Below, piece by piece: positions 41,351-50,447 of a stretch of DNA of 64,000 nucleotides. The notes beneath the pieces were generated by a model. The model was not told the origin of the DNA. It was given only the letters and a program-made list of their open reading frames with translations, and searched no databases. This stretch comes from QYOJ01 sp964616825 (GTDB lineage Bacteria; Bacteroidota; Bacteroidia; Bacteroidales; FEN-979), in assembly GCA_964616825.1 (NCBI GenBank), contig CAZTSX010000003.1:62001-126000 (forward strand). Reading direction: 5' to 3'. The stretch's first letter is position 1. The number at the start of each line of letters is the position of its first letter. The translations under genes and the position numbers were made by a program.

Positions 41351-42618
41351 AAATCGAATCCAATATCTGTACGGTAATACTTTCCCTCAAACTGAATCCG
41401 TTCAGCATTCTCATATGATTTTTGGAGTGCTTCCTGCATGCTATCTCCGAAGGAGGTCACGGCAAGCACACGTCCGCCGTTGGTTACGATACGATCGCCA
41501 TCCGCAATCGTTCCGGCATGAAAGAGCATACTCTCAGACACCTGATCAAGCCCGGTGATCTCCTTCCCCTTCTCATAAGCTCCCGGGTATCCTTCTGAAA
41601 CCAGCATGACAGTAGCTGTATATCGTGGGTCCAGTTCAATCTTCATCCGGTCGAGACTGCCCTCCACAACAGCAAGGCATAACTCCACAAAATCTGATTT
41701 GATGCGGGGAAGAACCGACTCAGTCTCAGGATCACCAAGCCGACAGTTATATTCAATCACGTATGGGATCCCGTCAACGTTCATCAACCCGAAGAAGATG
41801 AATCCTTTGTATTCAATCCCTTCAACATTCAACCCCTCCAGGGTTGGGCGGATAACCTGTTCTTCCACTTTTCGCAGGAATTCCCCTTGTGCGAAAGGAA
41901 CAGGTGAAACAGAAGCCATCCCACCAGTATTGGGGCCGGTATCACCAACGCCAATCTTTTTATAGTCTTTTGCTTCAGGAAAGATTTGATAGTTCTTCCC
42001 GTCTGTGATAACAAAAGCGGAAAGTTCAATGCCTGACAAGAACTCTTCGATGACTACTTTACCGGAGGCCTTGCCAAACTTTGCATCTTTGAGCATCGCT
42101 GTTAATTCGGCGGCAGCCTCCTTTTCTGTATGGCAAATCACAACACCTTTTCCGGCAGCCAGTCCGTCTGCTTTCAGGACATATGGCGGCTTCAGGGTTT
42201 TCAGGAATTCGAGACCCTCTGCAAGCGTTTCCGGGGTGAACGTGTGGTAGGCTGCTGTAGGTATATTGTATTTCTGAAGGAAGGTCTTGGCGAAATCTTT
42301 GCTCCCTTCCAGCATGGCTGCCCGGCTGGTTGGTCCGATCACAGGGATCTTGGCAAGTTCAGAATCGTTCAGGAAGAAGTCGTGGATGCCTTTCACCAGT
42401 GGATCTTCGGGCCCCACGATCACCATCTGGATAGCCAGGTCGAGACAAGCTTTCCGAATCGCTTTAAAGTCGTTTACATCCAACTTCAGATTGGTGCCCG
42501 TGGTGGCTGTCCCGGCATTACCCGGTGCGATGTAGAGATTGGTTAACAGTGGGCTTTGTGCAAGTTTCCAGGCCAGGGTATGTTCCCGGCCTCCTGCACC
42601 CAACAGCAGAATGTTCAT
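41347..42618 (-). CDS. purD: Phosphoribosylamine-glycine ligase
   Basis: Purine-synthesis enzyme (423 residues) that joins glycine to 5-phosphoribosylamine with ATP. It starts MNILLLGAGGREHTLAWKL, the family's N-terminal signature, and has the ATP-grasp domain with YVLKADGLAAGKGVV (about 145-159), EFLSGIELSAFVITDG, NTGGMASVSP and the metal-binding EYNCRLGDPETE (about 290). Its last codon and stop lie in the 8-base array at 41279-41350, which could change the C-terminal residues if the array length changes. The glycosyltransferase gene lies 3 bases upstream. Confidence 0.95.
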   Translation of the reverse strand: MNILLLGAGGREHTLAWKLAQSPLLTNLYIAPGNAGTATTGTNLKLDVNDFKAIRKACLDLAIQMVIVGPEDPLVKGIHDFFLNDSELAKIPVIGPTSRAAMLEGSKDFAKTFLQKYNIPTAAYHTFTPETLAEGLEFLKTLKPPYVLKADGLAAGKGVVICHTEKEAAAELTAMLKDAKFGKASGKVVIEEFLSGIELSAFVITDGKNYQIFPEAKDYKKIGVGDTGPNTGGMASVSPVPFAQGEFLRKVEEQVIRPTLEGLNVEGIEYKGFIFFGLMNVDGIPYVIEYNCRLGDPETESVLPRIKSDFVELCLAVVEGSLDRMKIELDPRYTATVMLVSEGYPGAYEKGKEITGLDQVSESMLFHAGTIADGDRIVTNGGRVLAVTSFGDSMQEALQKSYENAERIQFEGKYYRTDIGFDL

Positions 42619-42621
42619 AGT

Positions 42622-43752
42622 CTATGTCGTTTTTATTGCTTTTTCAATCGACTCCCAGAGCCGGTCAGCGGTCTTTTGCCAGGTGAAAAGTCCCTCCCGT
42701 GCATGTCCCCGCTTGACTAACTCTTCCCGTATCGTGTTGTACTGGTAGATTTTGTACATCGCTATGGAAATTGATTCGGGGTCAAACGGATCGACCAGCA
42801 GAGCGCCATCTCCCGCCACCTCGGGCATGGAGGTGACATTGGCCGTGATTACGGGAATTCCACTCCGGAAAGCTTCCACGATGGGAATCCCGAATCCTTC
42901 AAAATAAGAAACATAAGTAAGTCCTAATGAGCTGCCAAGTATATACCTGAGGTGTTCAGTGTTGAGCCTGCCTGTGAAGATCACATCGTTGCTGTAGATC
43001 ATCTTCTGGTATGCAGAGTCGATCTCCGGTGTCCACCATTTTTTTGCACCGACGACAACTATCTGAACGTCAGATGGATTGGCTTTCTTAAAGAGATCAA
43101 AGGCGCGAAAGAGGTTAGAAAGGTTCTTCCGGGGATGAAGTGAACCGATGAAGAGGAAAAAGGGTTTCCCATCTGTATAGAATTGGCGTGTAGCAATTTT
43201 TTCTTCTTCGGTAAGGGGATGGTATTCTTCATTGGCGCCATCGTAAACGACATCAATTTTATCATCGGATACGTTATATTGTTGGACGATGTCCTGCCTT
43301 GAAAACTCTGAAACCGTAGCGATCCTGACAGCCTTTCTGGCATACCTCGGAAAATAATAGCGATAATACCATCGTGTCAGGGCAGGGAGGTCCTCGGGAT
43401 AATGCTCAAAATTCAAATCATGGATTACATTCATCGATTTCCCCTGATACCTGAGTGAGAGATATCCATCGGGAGAGAGGAAAAGGTCGGGTTTGAGTTT
43501 GTTGAGAAGAGATGGAAGCGCATATTCAAACCAGGCATAATAGAGGAACGGGTGGCGGGCAGGGGGAAACTGAATCAGCGGTGTGATGTTGTCAGAAAAG
43601 ATGAACTCTTCTGAAAAATCCCTGTCGAAAATAAAGAAAAAATGATGTTCAGGGTGCTGGGTAGTGATCCGTTTCAGTGACTCAAACGTGAACCAACCGA
43701 TTCCTTCGAGCTTGTTCTTTAACAGCAAACGGGTGTTAACCGCGATATTCAT
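42622..43752 (-). CDS. GT4-type glycosyltransferase
   Basis: GT-B fold glycosyltransferase of 376 residues. An N-terminal acceptor domain (MNIAVNTRLLLKNKLEGIGWFT) precedes the donor-binding domain with FLFIGSLHPRKNLSNLFRAF (about 196-215) and the signature EGFGIPIVEAFRSGIPVITANVTSMPEVAGDGAL (about 282-315), whose EX7E motif contacts the nucleotide sugar. The sugar and acceptor are unknown. It is divergent from the flippase gene, and together they probably belong to surface polysaccharide synthesis. Confidence 0.88.
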   Translation of the reverse strand: MNIAVNTRLLLKNKLEGIGWFTFESLKRITTQHPEHHFFFIFDRDFSEEFIFSDNITPLIQFPPARHPFLYYAWFEYALPSLLNKLKPDLFLSPDGYLSLRYQGKSMNVIHDLNFEHYPEDLPALTRWYYRYYFPRYARKAVRIATVSEFSRQDIVQQYNVSDDKIDVVYDGANEEYHPLTEEEKIATRQFYTDGKPFFLFIGSLHPRKNLSNLFRAFDLFKKANPSDVQIVVVGAKKWWTPEIDSAYQKMIYSNDVIFTGRLNTEHLRYILGSSLGLTYVSYFEGFGIPIVEAFRSGIPVITANVTSMPEVAGDGALLVDPFDPESISIAMYKIYQYNTIREELVKRGHAREGLFTWQKTADRLWESIEKAIKTT

Positions 43753-43786
43753 CTACAGGGATTGTTTAAGAATGTGGATTATTTCA

Positions 43787-43794
43787 TAACTTTG
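43787..43794 (+). promoter_or_regulatory. Candidate promoter of the polysaccharide gene cluster
   Basis: TAACTTTG fits TAnnTTTG. TTG at 43762-43764 lies 22 bases upstream, slightly far from the expected 19. It would serve the flippase and following genes, with a leader of about 65 bases before 43867. Confidence 0.5.
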
Positions 43795-43866
43795 TAGCAA
43801 ATATCACACTATTTTTTCGAAGTTTAAACCGATTTCTTATCTTACCCGGGATTTTTCTAAACATTC

Positions 43867-45342
43867 ATGCAACGTAAATTTCTGACAAACCTGGGATTGC
43901 TTCTTTTCCTGAACCTTCTCATCAAGCCGTTCTGGATTTTCGGTATCGACCGGACCGTTCAGAATACAGTTGGCGTCGAGGAGTATGGCTTCTATTTTGT
44001 AGTTTTCAACTTCTCTTTTCTTTTCAATATCCTGCTTGATCTCGGGATTACCAACTTCAATAACCGGAACATCGCGCAGCACAACCACCTCCTGAACAAG
44101 CACGTTTCGGGGATTCTGGTATTGAAACTTCTCCTGGTGCTGGTTTATTTCCTGTTTACTTTTTTGGCAGCGCTCCTTTGGGGATTCTCCGGAGATCAGT
44201 TGAAACTTCTGGTACTCCTTGGATTTAATCAATTTCTCATCTCGTTTATTCTCTATCTGAGATCTAACATCTCAGGATTATTATTTTTTAGAACCGACAG
44301 CATTCTCTCTGTCCTCGACCGCTTCCTGATGATCATTTTTTGTGGTGTGTTACTCTGGGGACATGTGACTAAAGAGGCATTTCGCATAGAGTGGTTTGTG
44401 TACTGCCAAACGGTTGCCTACCTGATCACCGTGTTAATCGCGCTCTACATTGTCATCCGGAAGGCGAACTTCCGAAAGCTGAACTGGAACTGGCTCTTCT
44501 TTCTGATGATCATAAAAAAAAGCATGCCCTTTGCTTTGCTGGTGCTACTGATGATGTTTTACACCCGGCTCGATCCGGTATTGCTGGGGAGTATCCTGGA
44601 AGGGCGTCTGGGAAATGAACAGGCAGGAATTTATGCACATGGTTTCCGGTTGCTGGATGCTGCAACCATGATTGCATTTCTCTTTGCGATCCTGTTGATC
44701 CCGATATTTTCCAAGATGCTCAAACAGAAAGAGTCTGTCGAGCAAATGCTCAAGCTCTCTTTCACCCTGATCATTACCGTGGCTGTTATTGTGGCTTCTG
44801 TCTCCTTTTTTTACAGCAAGGAGATGATGGACTTGTTATATAATGACGACATCTCACAGTCGGTGCCTGTATTTCAGCTTCTCATGATGGGATTTATAGC
44901 AATATCGACGACATATATTTTCGGGACATTGCTTACAGCAAATGGGAATCTGAAAGAGCTGAATATCATAGCTGTTATCAGTCTGGTGATCAACCTGGCA
45001 ATTAATATCCTGCTGATCCCTCACCTGATGGCACTTGGCTCTGCCATAGCCAGCCTTACAACCCAATTCTTTGCTGCTGCTGCGCAGGTTGTTATAGTGC
45101 AACGCATCTTCAGGTTTCGTGTCAACTACTCGTATATCTTTACGTTATTATCGTTTGTTGGCGGTGTTATCCTTGTCGTTTACCTCTCGCGCCAGTTCAC
45201 TATCTCTATCCCGGGTATCCCCGAAGATCTCGGATGGCTGCTAAACTTCGCTCTTGCACTTATTACCTCCCTCTTATTAGCGGTCATTCTCAGGCTTTTA
45301 CATTTCCGCTCATTGATCGGGATCCTGCGTCAGGAAAGCTAA
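43867..45342 (+). CDS. wzx: Polysaccharide flippase (Wzx/MATE-like)
   Basis: Inner-membrane protein of 491 residues with about 12-14 membrane segments, typical of the polysaccharide biosynthesis/MOP superfamily that flips lipid-linked sugar units to the periplasm. Characteristic pieces: FLTNLGLLLFLNLLIKPFWIFGIDRTVQNTVGVEEYGFYFVVFNF at the start (GVEEYG resembles the family's G-x-E-x-YG motif) and the positively charged loops. It opens the cluster with two chain-length proteins and an O-antigen ligase-like protein. The transported sugar is unknown. Confidence 0.85.
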   Translation: MQRKFLTNLGLLLFLNLLIKPFWIFGIDRTVQNTVGVEEYGFYFVVFNFSFLFNILLDLGITNFNNRNIAQHNHLLNKHVSGILVLKLLLVLVYFLFTFLAALLWGFSGDQLKLLVLLGFNQFLISFILYLRSNISGLLFFRTDSILSVLDRFLMIIFCGVLLWGHVTKEAFRIEWFVYCQTVAYLITVLIALYIVIRKANFRKLNWNWLFFLMIIKKSMPFALLVLLMMFYTRLDPVLLGSILEGRLGNEQAGIYAHGFRLLDAATMIAFLFAILLIPIFSKMLKQKESVEQMLKLSFTLIITVAVIVASVSFFYSKEMMDLLYNDDISQSVPVFQLLMMGFIAISTTYIFGTLLTANGNLKELNIIAVISLVINLAINILLIPHLMALGSAIASLTTQFFAAAAQVVIVQRIFRFRVNYSYIFTLLSFVGGVILVVYLSRQFTISIPGIPEDLGWLLNFALALITSLLLAVILRLLHFRSLIGILRQES

Positions 45343-45361
45343 TAAGGTTCAGGAAAATTCT

Positions 45362-45369
45362 TATCTTTG
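45362..45369 (+). promoter_or_regulatory. Candidate -7 box before the first chain-length gene
   Basis: TATCTTTG fits TAnnTTTG, 22 bases before the ATG at 45392. No -33 match; read-through from the flippase gene is also possible. Confidence 0.4.
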
Positions 45370-45391
45370 GCAAAATTTTGATTGGTTTGCT

Positions 45392-46438
45392 ATGATCCAT
45401 GATCCAAAAAAATGGGAAGACTTTGATTCTTCCAATATTGTAGTTTTCCTGTACAAATGGCGAAAACCTTTATTCATTGTGATAATTGTAGCTCTTATCG
45501 GCTCCTGGTTCTTTTCGCTGCCCTGGTTTATTACACCCAAGTACAAATCTACCGTAGTCATGTTTCCGGCAAGTACGAACTCCGTATCAAAAGCGTTACT
45601 GATTGAACAACGGCAGGTCGGACAGGATATCATGTCGTTTGGAGAGGATGAGCAGGCAGAACAGATGATGCAAATACTCAACTCCAACAAGATCCGCGAC
45701 CGGGTGACCAGGCAATTCAACCTGATGGAACACTACGGCATCGACTCCACTGCCCGGTATAAATACTCCTTACTTTTCAATGAGTATGAGAGAAACATCA
45801 GCTTCCGGCGCACTCCATTTATGGCTGTGCAGATCATCGTTTATGATACGGATCCACAACTGGCCGCTGATATCGCGAATACCATTGCTGCTTTGCTGGA
45901 TTCTATAAAGAATGAAATGCAGCATGAGCGTGCGATCCAGGGTCTAGCTGTAGTAGAAATGGAGCATGAAACCCTTCAGCAGGAAGTGAATACAATTGTT
46001 GACTCCCTCATTACACTTGGGAAACTTGGTGTAAACGATGTGGAGTACCAATCGCAGGTACTCAACCAACAGGTGGCTATCGCTATCATGGAGGGGAATA
46101 CTGAAGCACAGAGACAGCTCCAGAAACGGCTTGATATTCTTGGGCAATATGGCGGCATTTACATGTCGTTGAAGAATGCCCTCGAATATAAAACGGAACA
46201 ACTGACAATGATTCAGGCACGATTGAAAGAGGCTACAGTAGATGCCCGGGAGAGCCTTCCACAGAAATTTATCGTAAGTGATGCATTCAAAGCCGAAAAA
46301 AAATCATATCCGATCCGTTGGTTAGTTATCGTTGTGTCAACCCTGTCGGCACTGTTTTTAACCATCATTGTAATCATGATCATTGAGAAAATTGCAGCGG
46401 CCAATGCTCGGAAGAAATTTCAACTCGGACAAGAATAA
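45392..46438 (+). CDS. Wzz-like chain-length regulator, copy 1
   Basis: Inner-membrane protein of 348 residues with an N-terminal membrane segment (about 29-47), a large periplasmic coiled region and a C-terminal segment (about 307-330), the layout of polysaccharide co-polymerases. Shared with copy 2: EQMM...IRD.V.R.F.L..H..IDS and a kinase-free C-terminus ending YPIRWLVIV. It should set the length of the polymer made by Wzy. No tyrosine-kinase domain is fused. Tandem duplication with the next gene. Confidence 0.85.
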   Translation: MIHDPKKWEDFDSSNIVVFLYKWRKPLFIVIIVALIGSWFFSLPWFITPKYKSTVVMFPASTNSVSKALLIEQRQVGQDIMSFGEDEQAEQMMQILNSNKIRDRVTRQFNLMEHYGIDSTARYKYSLLFNEYERNISFRRTPFMAVQIIVYDTDPQLAADIANTIAALLDSIKNEMQHERAIQGLAVVEMEHETLQQEVNTIVDSLITLGKLGVNDVEYQSQVLNQQVAIAIMEGNTEAQRQLQKRLDILGQYGGIYMSLKNALEYKTEQLTMIQARLKEATVDARESLPQKFIVSDAFKAEKKSYPIRWLVIVVSTLSALFLTIIVIMIIEKIAAANARKKFQLGQE

Positions 46439-46474
46439 CGGAAGATATAATCGTAAACCACAAAAAGAACATAT

Positions 46475-47428
46475 ATGGACACCTTTTTCAACAGTAAAAA
46501 CATCGTTGATATTCTCTTCCGGTGGAAGATCCATCTGGCAGTAATTGTAGTGGTTGCTGTGATCCTCTCGGTCTTTTTCTCCAGCCCGATGATCATCACT
46601 CCACTCTATAAATCATACGTTGTTGTCTATCCCTCGAATGTATTTCCCTATTCTGATGAGAACGAAACAGAACAAATGATGGAGATATTTAATGCTGGAG
46701 ATATCCGCGATGATGTGATCCGGAAATTTGACCTGGCGAAGCATTGGAAAATCGACTCAAATTATAAATATTTCACTAGTACTCTGTACTGGATTTACTC
46801 TAAACGGGTGAAAATCGCCAAAACACCTTACGAAGCTGTTACCATTGAGGTGTGGGATCCGGACCCACGGATGGCTAACGACGTAGCTAACGCCCTCCTG
46901 GATTTTTACAATCTAAAGGTTAGAGGATTACATAAAGAGAAGTTCTATGAGGTAGTTGTCAACTACCAGACAATTGTCAATGACAGAAAGCAGAAACTTG
47001 ATTCACTAAAAGAACGTGCACAGGAGCTGGGAACAAGATATGGGCTGATGGATTACCAGGCACAAACACGTGAGGTGATGCGTGCGCTTCTCGGATCAGG
47101 TGGCCGGTATGGAGAAGCGTTAAAATACAAAAAGAATATTGAAGAGAAAGGTGGCGAGATGTATCTGATCCAGGAGATGATCCGGGCAGATGCTGATGAA
47201 CTAGGCCTGTTTAAGCTTGATTTCGATCGGGCCCTGCTCGACTACAACCGGAAGTATACTCATATAAATATCCTTACGAAACCCTACGTTGCTGATAAGA
47301 AGAGCTATCCTGTTCGCTGGCTTATCGTCGTAGGTTCTGTGCTGGCTGCCCTGTTTCTGGCTATCATAATCATCGGAATTATTGAGCAGAACAGATACGC
47401 AAAAACATTTCCTGCTGAGAATGCTTAA
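46475..47428 (+). CDS. Wzz-like chain-length regulator, copy 2
   Basis: Paralogue of the previous gene, 317 residues, with the same two terminal membrane segments (about 20-38 and 287-306), the same DDVIRKFDLAKHWKIDS pattern and TPYEAVTIEVWDPDPRMANDVANA, and the same YPVRWLIVVGS end. It lies 36 bases after copy 1 and overlaps the O-antigen ligase start by 8 bases. Two copies might form a hetero-oligomer or serve two polymer lengths; this is inference. Confidence 0.85.
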   Translation: MDTFFNSKNIVDILFRWKIHLAVIVVVAVILSVFFSSPMIITPLYKSYVVVYPSNVFPYSDENETEQMMEIFNAGDIRDDVIRKFDLAKHWKIDSNYKYFTSTLYWIYSKRVKIAKTPYEAVTIEVWDPDPRMANDVANALLDFYNLKVRGLHKEKFYEVVVNYQTIVNDRKQKLDSLKERAQELGTRYGLMDYQAQTREVMRALLGSGGRYGEALKYKKNIEEKGGEMYLIQEMIRADADELGLFKLDFDRALLDYNRKYTHINILTKPYVADKKSYPVRWLIVVGSVLAALFLAIIIIGIIEQNRYAKTFPAENA

Positions 47429-48893
47429 CCTGCTAACTGGATCGGGCATCTCCAACGTTCTGGAGAAATATAAGGTTGTGTGGATCTATCTCATCTGTAT
47501 AGGCTATATTTCATTGAATGCCTATTTGATCTACAAGGATTTCTACTATTCACTCGCTCTTCCTGTCATCCTGATCTTGCTATACATATACTTCACCCGG
47601 CTTGACTGGGTGCTGCTTCTAATTGCATTTACCACGCCCATTGCTGTAAACTTTGTTCAATACGAATTGGGAGCAGGTATATCTGTCCCTACCGAACCAC
47701 TGTTGTTTGGTGTATTGTTGATGTTTATTCTGAAGCTTTTTTACAAGAACGATTTTGATAACAGAATCTGGACTCATCCAATAAGTATCATTATAATTAT
47801 CTCACTGATCTGGATGTTTATTACAAGTCTGACCAGCCAGATCCCGCTGGTATCGTTTAAATACTTAATTGCCCGGTTGTGGTTTGTGATCCCATTTTAT
47901 TTTCTGGGAATACACCTCTTTCGGAGAACTAAGAACATCCGGTTATTTATCTGGTTATATACGATCCCACTGCTCGGTGTGATTTTTTATACCATCTATT
48001 CACACTCCACATTTGGATTTGAGGAGGAGGCAGGACACTGGGTAATGGAACCATTTTATAATGATCACACGGCATATGGCGCCATCCTGGCTCTCTTCCT
48101 TCCGTTGTTTGCAGGTTTCAGCTTCAGCAATGTATACAGTAAAACCACGCGTTTTTTTTCGGTTATCATCCTGCTGATTTTGATCATTGCGTTATTCCTC
48201 TCTTCATGCCGTGCAGCCTGGATTAGTGTGGTGGCTGCTTTCCTGGTCTTCTTGGTGATCATCTTCAAGATCAAGTTCAAATGGATCGTGGTTGTGATCG
48301 GATCGTTTCTGTTTTTCTTCTTTGTGTTTCAGGACCAGATCTGGGATGTATTGGAGCGAAATAAACAGGGACCCTCCGGGAACTTTATTGAACACGTTCA
48401 ATCGATATCCAACATCTCTACTGACAACTCTAACCTGGAACGAATCAACCGCTGGCAATCGGCGCTGCGAATGTTCCAGGATCGACCTGTATTTGGCTTT
48501 GGTCCCGGAACGTATCAGTTTGAATATGCTCCGTACCAGATATCGCTTGAAAAAACCCTTATCAGCACCAATGTCGGGGACCGCGGCAATGCACACAGTG
48601 AGTTTATTGGGCCTCTTTCAGAGGAAGGAATATTTGGGATGCTGATCATGTTAGCCCTTGCCGTGATGACCATTGTTTATGGATTACGCGTATATAAAAA
48701 TGCGATCACACCTGAAATCAAACTAATAAGCCTCACTATCCTGCTTGGTCTGATCACCTATTTTCTGCATGGGACACTCAACAACTTCCTCGATACCGAC
48801 AAAGCCTCTGTTCCCTTCTGGGCATTCATTGCTATGCTCGTGGCGATAGATCTTTATCAAAATAAAGAGTCAGGGACGAAGGAGGAGGGGTAA
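47421..48893 (+). CDS. O-antigen ligase-family (Wzy_C) protein
   Basis: Inner-membrane protein of 490 residues, about 10-12 membrane segments with a large periplasmic loop. The loop after about residue 330 carries RINRWQSALRMFQDRPVFGFGPGTYQF and AHSEFIGPLSEEGIFGML, the family's conserved region. WaaL ligases and Wzy polymerases share these features, so the activity could be either. The start is the ATG at 47421, overlapping the preceding stop; a TTG at 47382 is less likely. The C-terminal KESGTKEEG and the stop TAA lie in a 7-base array. Confidence 0.8.
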   Translation: MLNLLTGSGISNVLEKYKVVWIYLICIGYISLNAYLIYKDFYYSLALPVILILLYIYFTRLDWVLLLIAFTTPIAVNFVQYELGAGISVPTEPLLFGVLLMFILKLFYKNDFDNRIWTHPISIIIIISLIWMFITSLTSQIPLVSFKYLIARLWFVIPFYFLGIHLFRRTKNIRLFIWLYTIPLLGVIFYTIYSHSTFGFEEEAGHWVMEPFYNDHTAYGAILALFLPLFAGFSFSNVYSKTTRFFSVIILLILIIALFLSSCRAAWISVVAAFLVFLVIIFKIKFKWIVVVIGSFLFFFFVFQDQIWDVLERNKQGPSGNFIEHVQSISNISTDNSNLERINRWQSALRMFQDRPVFGFGPGTYQFEYAPYQISLEKTLISTNVGDRGNAHSEFIGPLSEEGIFGMLIMLALAVMTIVYGLRVYKNAITPEIKLISLTILLGLITYFLHGTLNNFLDTDKASVPFWAFIAMLVAIDLYQNKESGTKEEG

Positions 48894-48919
48894 GGTTCAA
48901 GATTCACGCTTCATCTTAC
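48871..48919. repeat. Degenerate 7-base array between two convergent genes
   Basis: Units CAGGGAC, GAAGGAG, GAGGGGT, AAGGTTC, AAGATTC, ACGCTTC, ATCTTAC. It matches the array at 22939 unit by unit (GAGGGAC, GAGGGAC, AAGGGAT, AAGGTTC, ACGTCTC...). It spans the O-antigen ligase stop (48891-48893) and the stop of lpxD2 (TAA, 48918-48916). Confidence 0.75.
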
Positions 48920-49827
48920 TCAATCAAGCGTTTCAACTTCGCCATATCCTTCCACTTCTTGCGTGCTTCTTCGGCAGGAACACCCCAGTAGGTTTTTCCG
49001 CCTTCCAGGGATTTGTCGATACCCGACATGGAGTAGACGACAGCACCTTTACCAATGACCAGGTCTTTATCAACCGACACCCTGGCCCAGAGGATTACAT
49101 CATCTTCAATCCGGGTCACACCTCCAATAGCAGTATGAGCTCCGATCAGACAATTTTTACCTACAAATGTATCATGTCCGATCTGTACATGGTTGTCGAT
49201 CTTGGTGCCGCAGGATATGATCGTGTCGCCTGAAACACCTCTGTCGATGGAGGTTAGAGCCCCAACTTCAACATTTTCTTCCAGTACGGTTCGCCCACAC
49301 GAATCCAGCTTTTTCCAGCCTTCAGGGCGTCGTTGAAAATAGAAGGCATCTGCCCCAATTATAGCGCCCGAATGGATGATGACATCATCACCAATCACAC
49401 AGTGATCATAAATGCTGGCGGAAGCATGGATGAGGCAGTTTTTTCCTATGGATACGTGATTCCCTATAAAAGCTCCGGGCTGAATCACCGTTCCTTCTCC
49501 AATGTTCGCATTTGGACTAACAGAAGCGCTGGACGGCAGAAACGGCCGGAATCGTTTCACCAACGAAACATAATCATCAAAAGGAGTATCAGAGATGATC
49601 AATGCTTTACCCTCCGGGCAATCAACTTGTTTATTTATCAGAATTGTCATGGCATTTGAATTCAATGCCTTGTTGTAATACTTCGGGTGGTCAACAAAAG
49701 TAAGGTCACCATGTTCCACCATATGGATCTCGTTAATGCCGGTGATCCGGTGATCCGGTGATCCAATATACCTGGCTGACAATGAGTCGGCAATATCTTT
49801 CGCAGTAATTGGTTGAAGAAACTTCAT
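48916..49827 (-). CDS. lpxD: LpxD-like N-acyltransferase, second copy
   Basis: Hexapeptide-repeat acyltransferase of 303 residues from the ATG at 49827 (MKFLQPITAKDIAD); a GTG at 49836 is less likely. The N-terminal uridine-binding domain and then left-handed beta-helix repeats (NANIGEGTVIQPGAFIGNHVSIGKN..., VQIGHDTFVGKN) follow LpxD layout, with the His of IGHDTF at the catalytic place. LpxD adds a 3-hydroxyacyl chain to UDP-3-O-acyl-glucosamine in lipid A synthesis. A second, longer lpxD is at 53269. This copy follows efp by 9 bases; its exact acyl donor is unknown. Confidence 0.8.
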   Translation of the reverse strand: MKFLQPITAKDIADSLSARYIGSPDHRITGINEIHMVEHGDLTFVDHPKYYNKALNSNAMTILINKQVDCPEGKALIISDTPFDDYVSLVKRFRPFLPSSASVSPNANIGEGTVIQPGAFIGNHVSIGKNCLIHASASIYDHCVIGDDVIIHSGAIIGADAFYFQRRPEGWKKLDSCGRTVLEENVEVGALTSIDRGVSGDTIISCGTKIDNHVQIGHDTFVGKNCLIGAHTAIGGVTRIEDDVILWARVSVDKDLVIGKGAVVYSMSGIDKSLEGGKTYWGVPAEEARKKWKDMAKLKRLIE

Positions 49828-49836
49828 AGCAATCAC

Positions 49837-50403
49837 CTACTTCTTAACCCGTTCCCCATATTCGCCTGTCCTTGTGTCGACTTTGATCTTTTCTCCCGTG
49901 TTGATAAAGAGAGGGACTTTCACAACAGCGCCAGTCTCCATCTTTGCTTCTTTCAATGCATTGGTGGCTGTATTTCCACGAAAACCAGGCTCTGTATAGG
50001 TAATATCCAATTTTACGAACGCTGGCAGGTCACAGTTCAAAGGGGTCTCCGTATCGGCATGGAAAACAATCTCAACCTCCTGGCCTTCTTTGAGAAACTG
50101 GTGTGCACTGATCAGCTCCTCCTGGAGCGGGATCTGTTCATAAGTCTCCATATGCATAAAATGATACCCGGTATCGTCTTTGTAGAGAAACTGATATTTT
50201 CTTCGCTCTACACGTGCGATATCGATCTTTTCCCCTGAGTTGAATGTATTGGAGATTACGCGTCCTGTACGGATACTTTTTAGTTTGGTACGGATAAAAG
50301 CACCTCCTTTGCCGGGCTTTACATGTTGAAATTCTACGATCAGAAAGAGGTCGTTGTTGAAGTTGATGACCAGCCCGTTTCTGATATCTGCAGTTGTTGC
50401 CAT
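49837..50403 (-). CDS. efp: Elongation factor P
   Basis: Translation factor of 188 residues that relieves stalling at polyproline. The start is the ATG at 50403 (MATTADIRNG), the usual EF-P N-terminus; the longer frame to 50436 is ignored. KPGKGGAF at 29-36 has the modified-lysine position Lys32. Three OB/KOW domains are present: KVDTRTGEYGERVKK ends the third. Upstream is a TATTTTTG box at 50441-50434 (minus) and an AACCC-AATTC-GGGTT inverted repeat in the leader. The first gene of a run with lpxD2. Confidence 0.95.
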   Translation of the reverse strand: MATTADIRNGLVINFNNDLFLIVEFQHVKPGKGGAFIRTKLKSIRTGRVISNTFNSGEKIDIARVERRKYQFLYKDDTGYHFMHMETYEQIPLQEELISAHQFLKEGQEVEIVFHADTETPLNCDLPAFVKLDITYTEPGFRGNTATNALKEAKMETGAVVKVPLFINTGEKIKVDTRTGEYGERVKK

Positions 50404-50412
50404 ATAATTTGT

Positions 50413-50441
50413 GATTGAACCCAATTCGGGTTGCAAAAATA
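50413..50441 (-). promoter_or_regulatory. -7 box and leader inverted repeat upstream of efp
   Basis: TATTTTTG (minus, 50441-50434) fits TAnnTTTG and is followed in the leader by a 5-base inverted repeat, AACCC and GGGTT, around AATTG. The hairpin is weak; a role in regulation is speculative. Confidence 0.35.
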
Positions 50442-50447
50442 AGGATA

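Noticed and set aside
49739..49762. Three 8-base CCGGTGAT units inside lpxD2
   Set aside because: The protein aligns without a gap to the other LpxD in this window (both have the same spacing here), so it is not an inserted repeat; probably codon coincidence.
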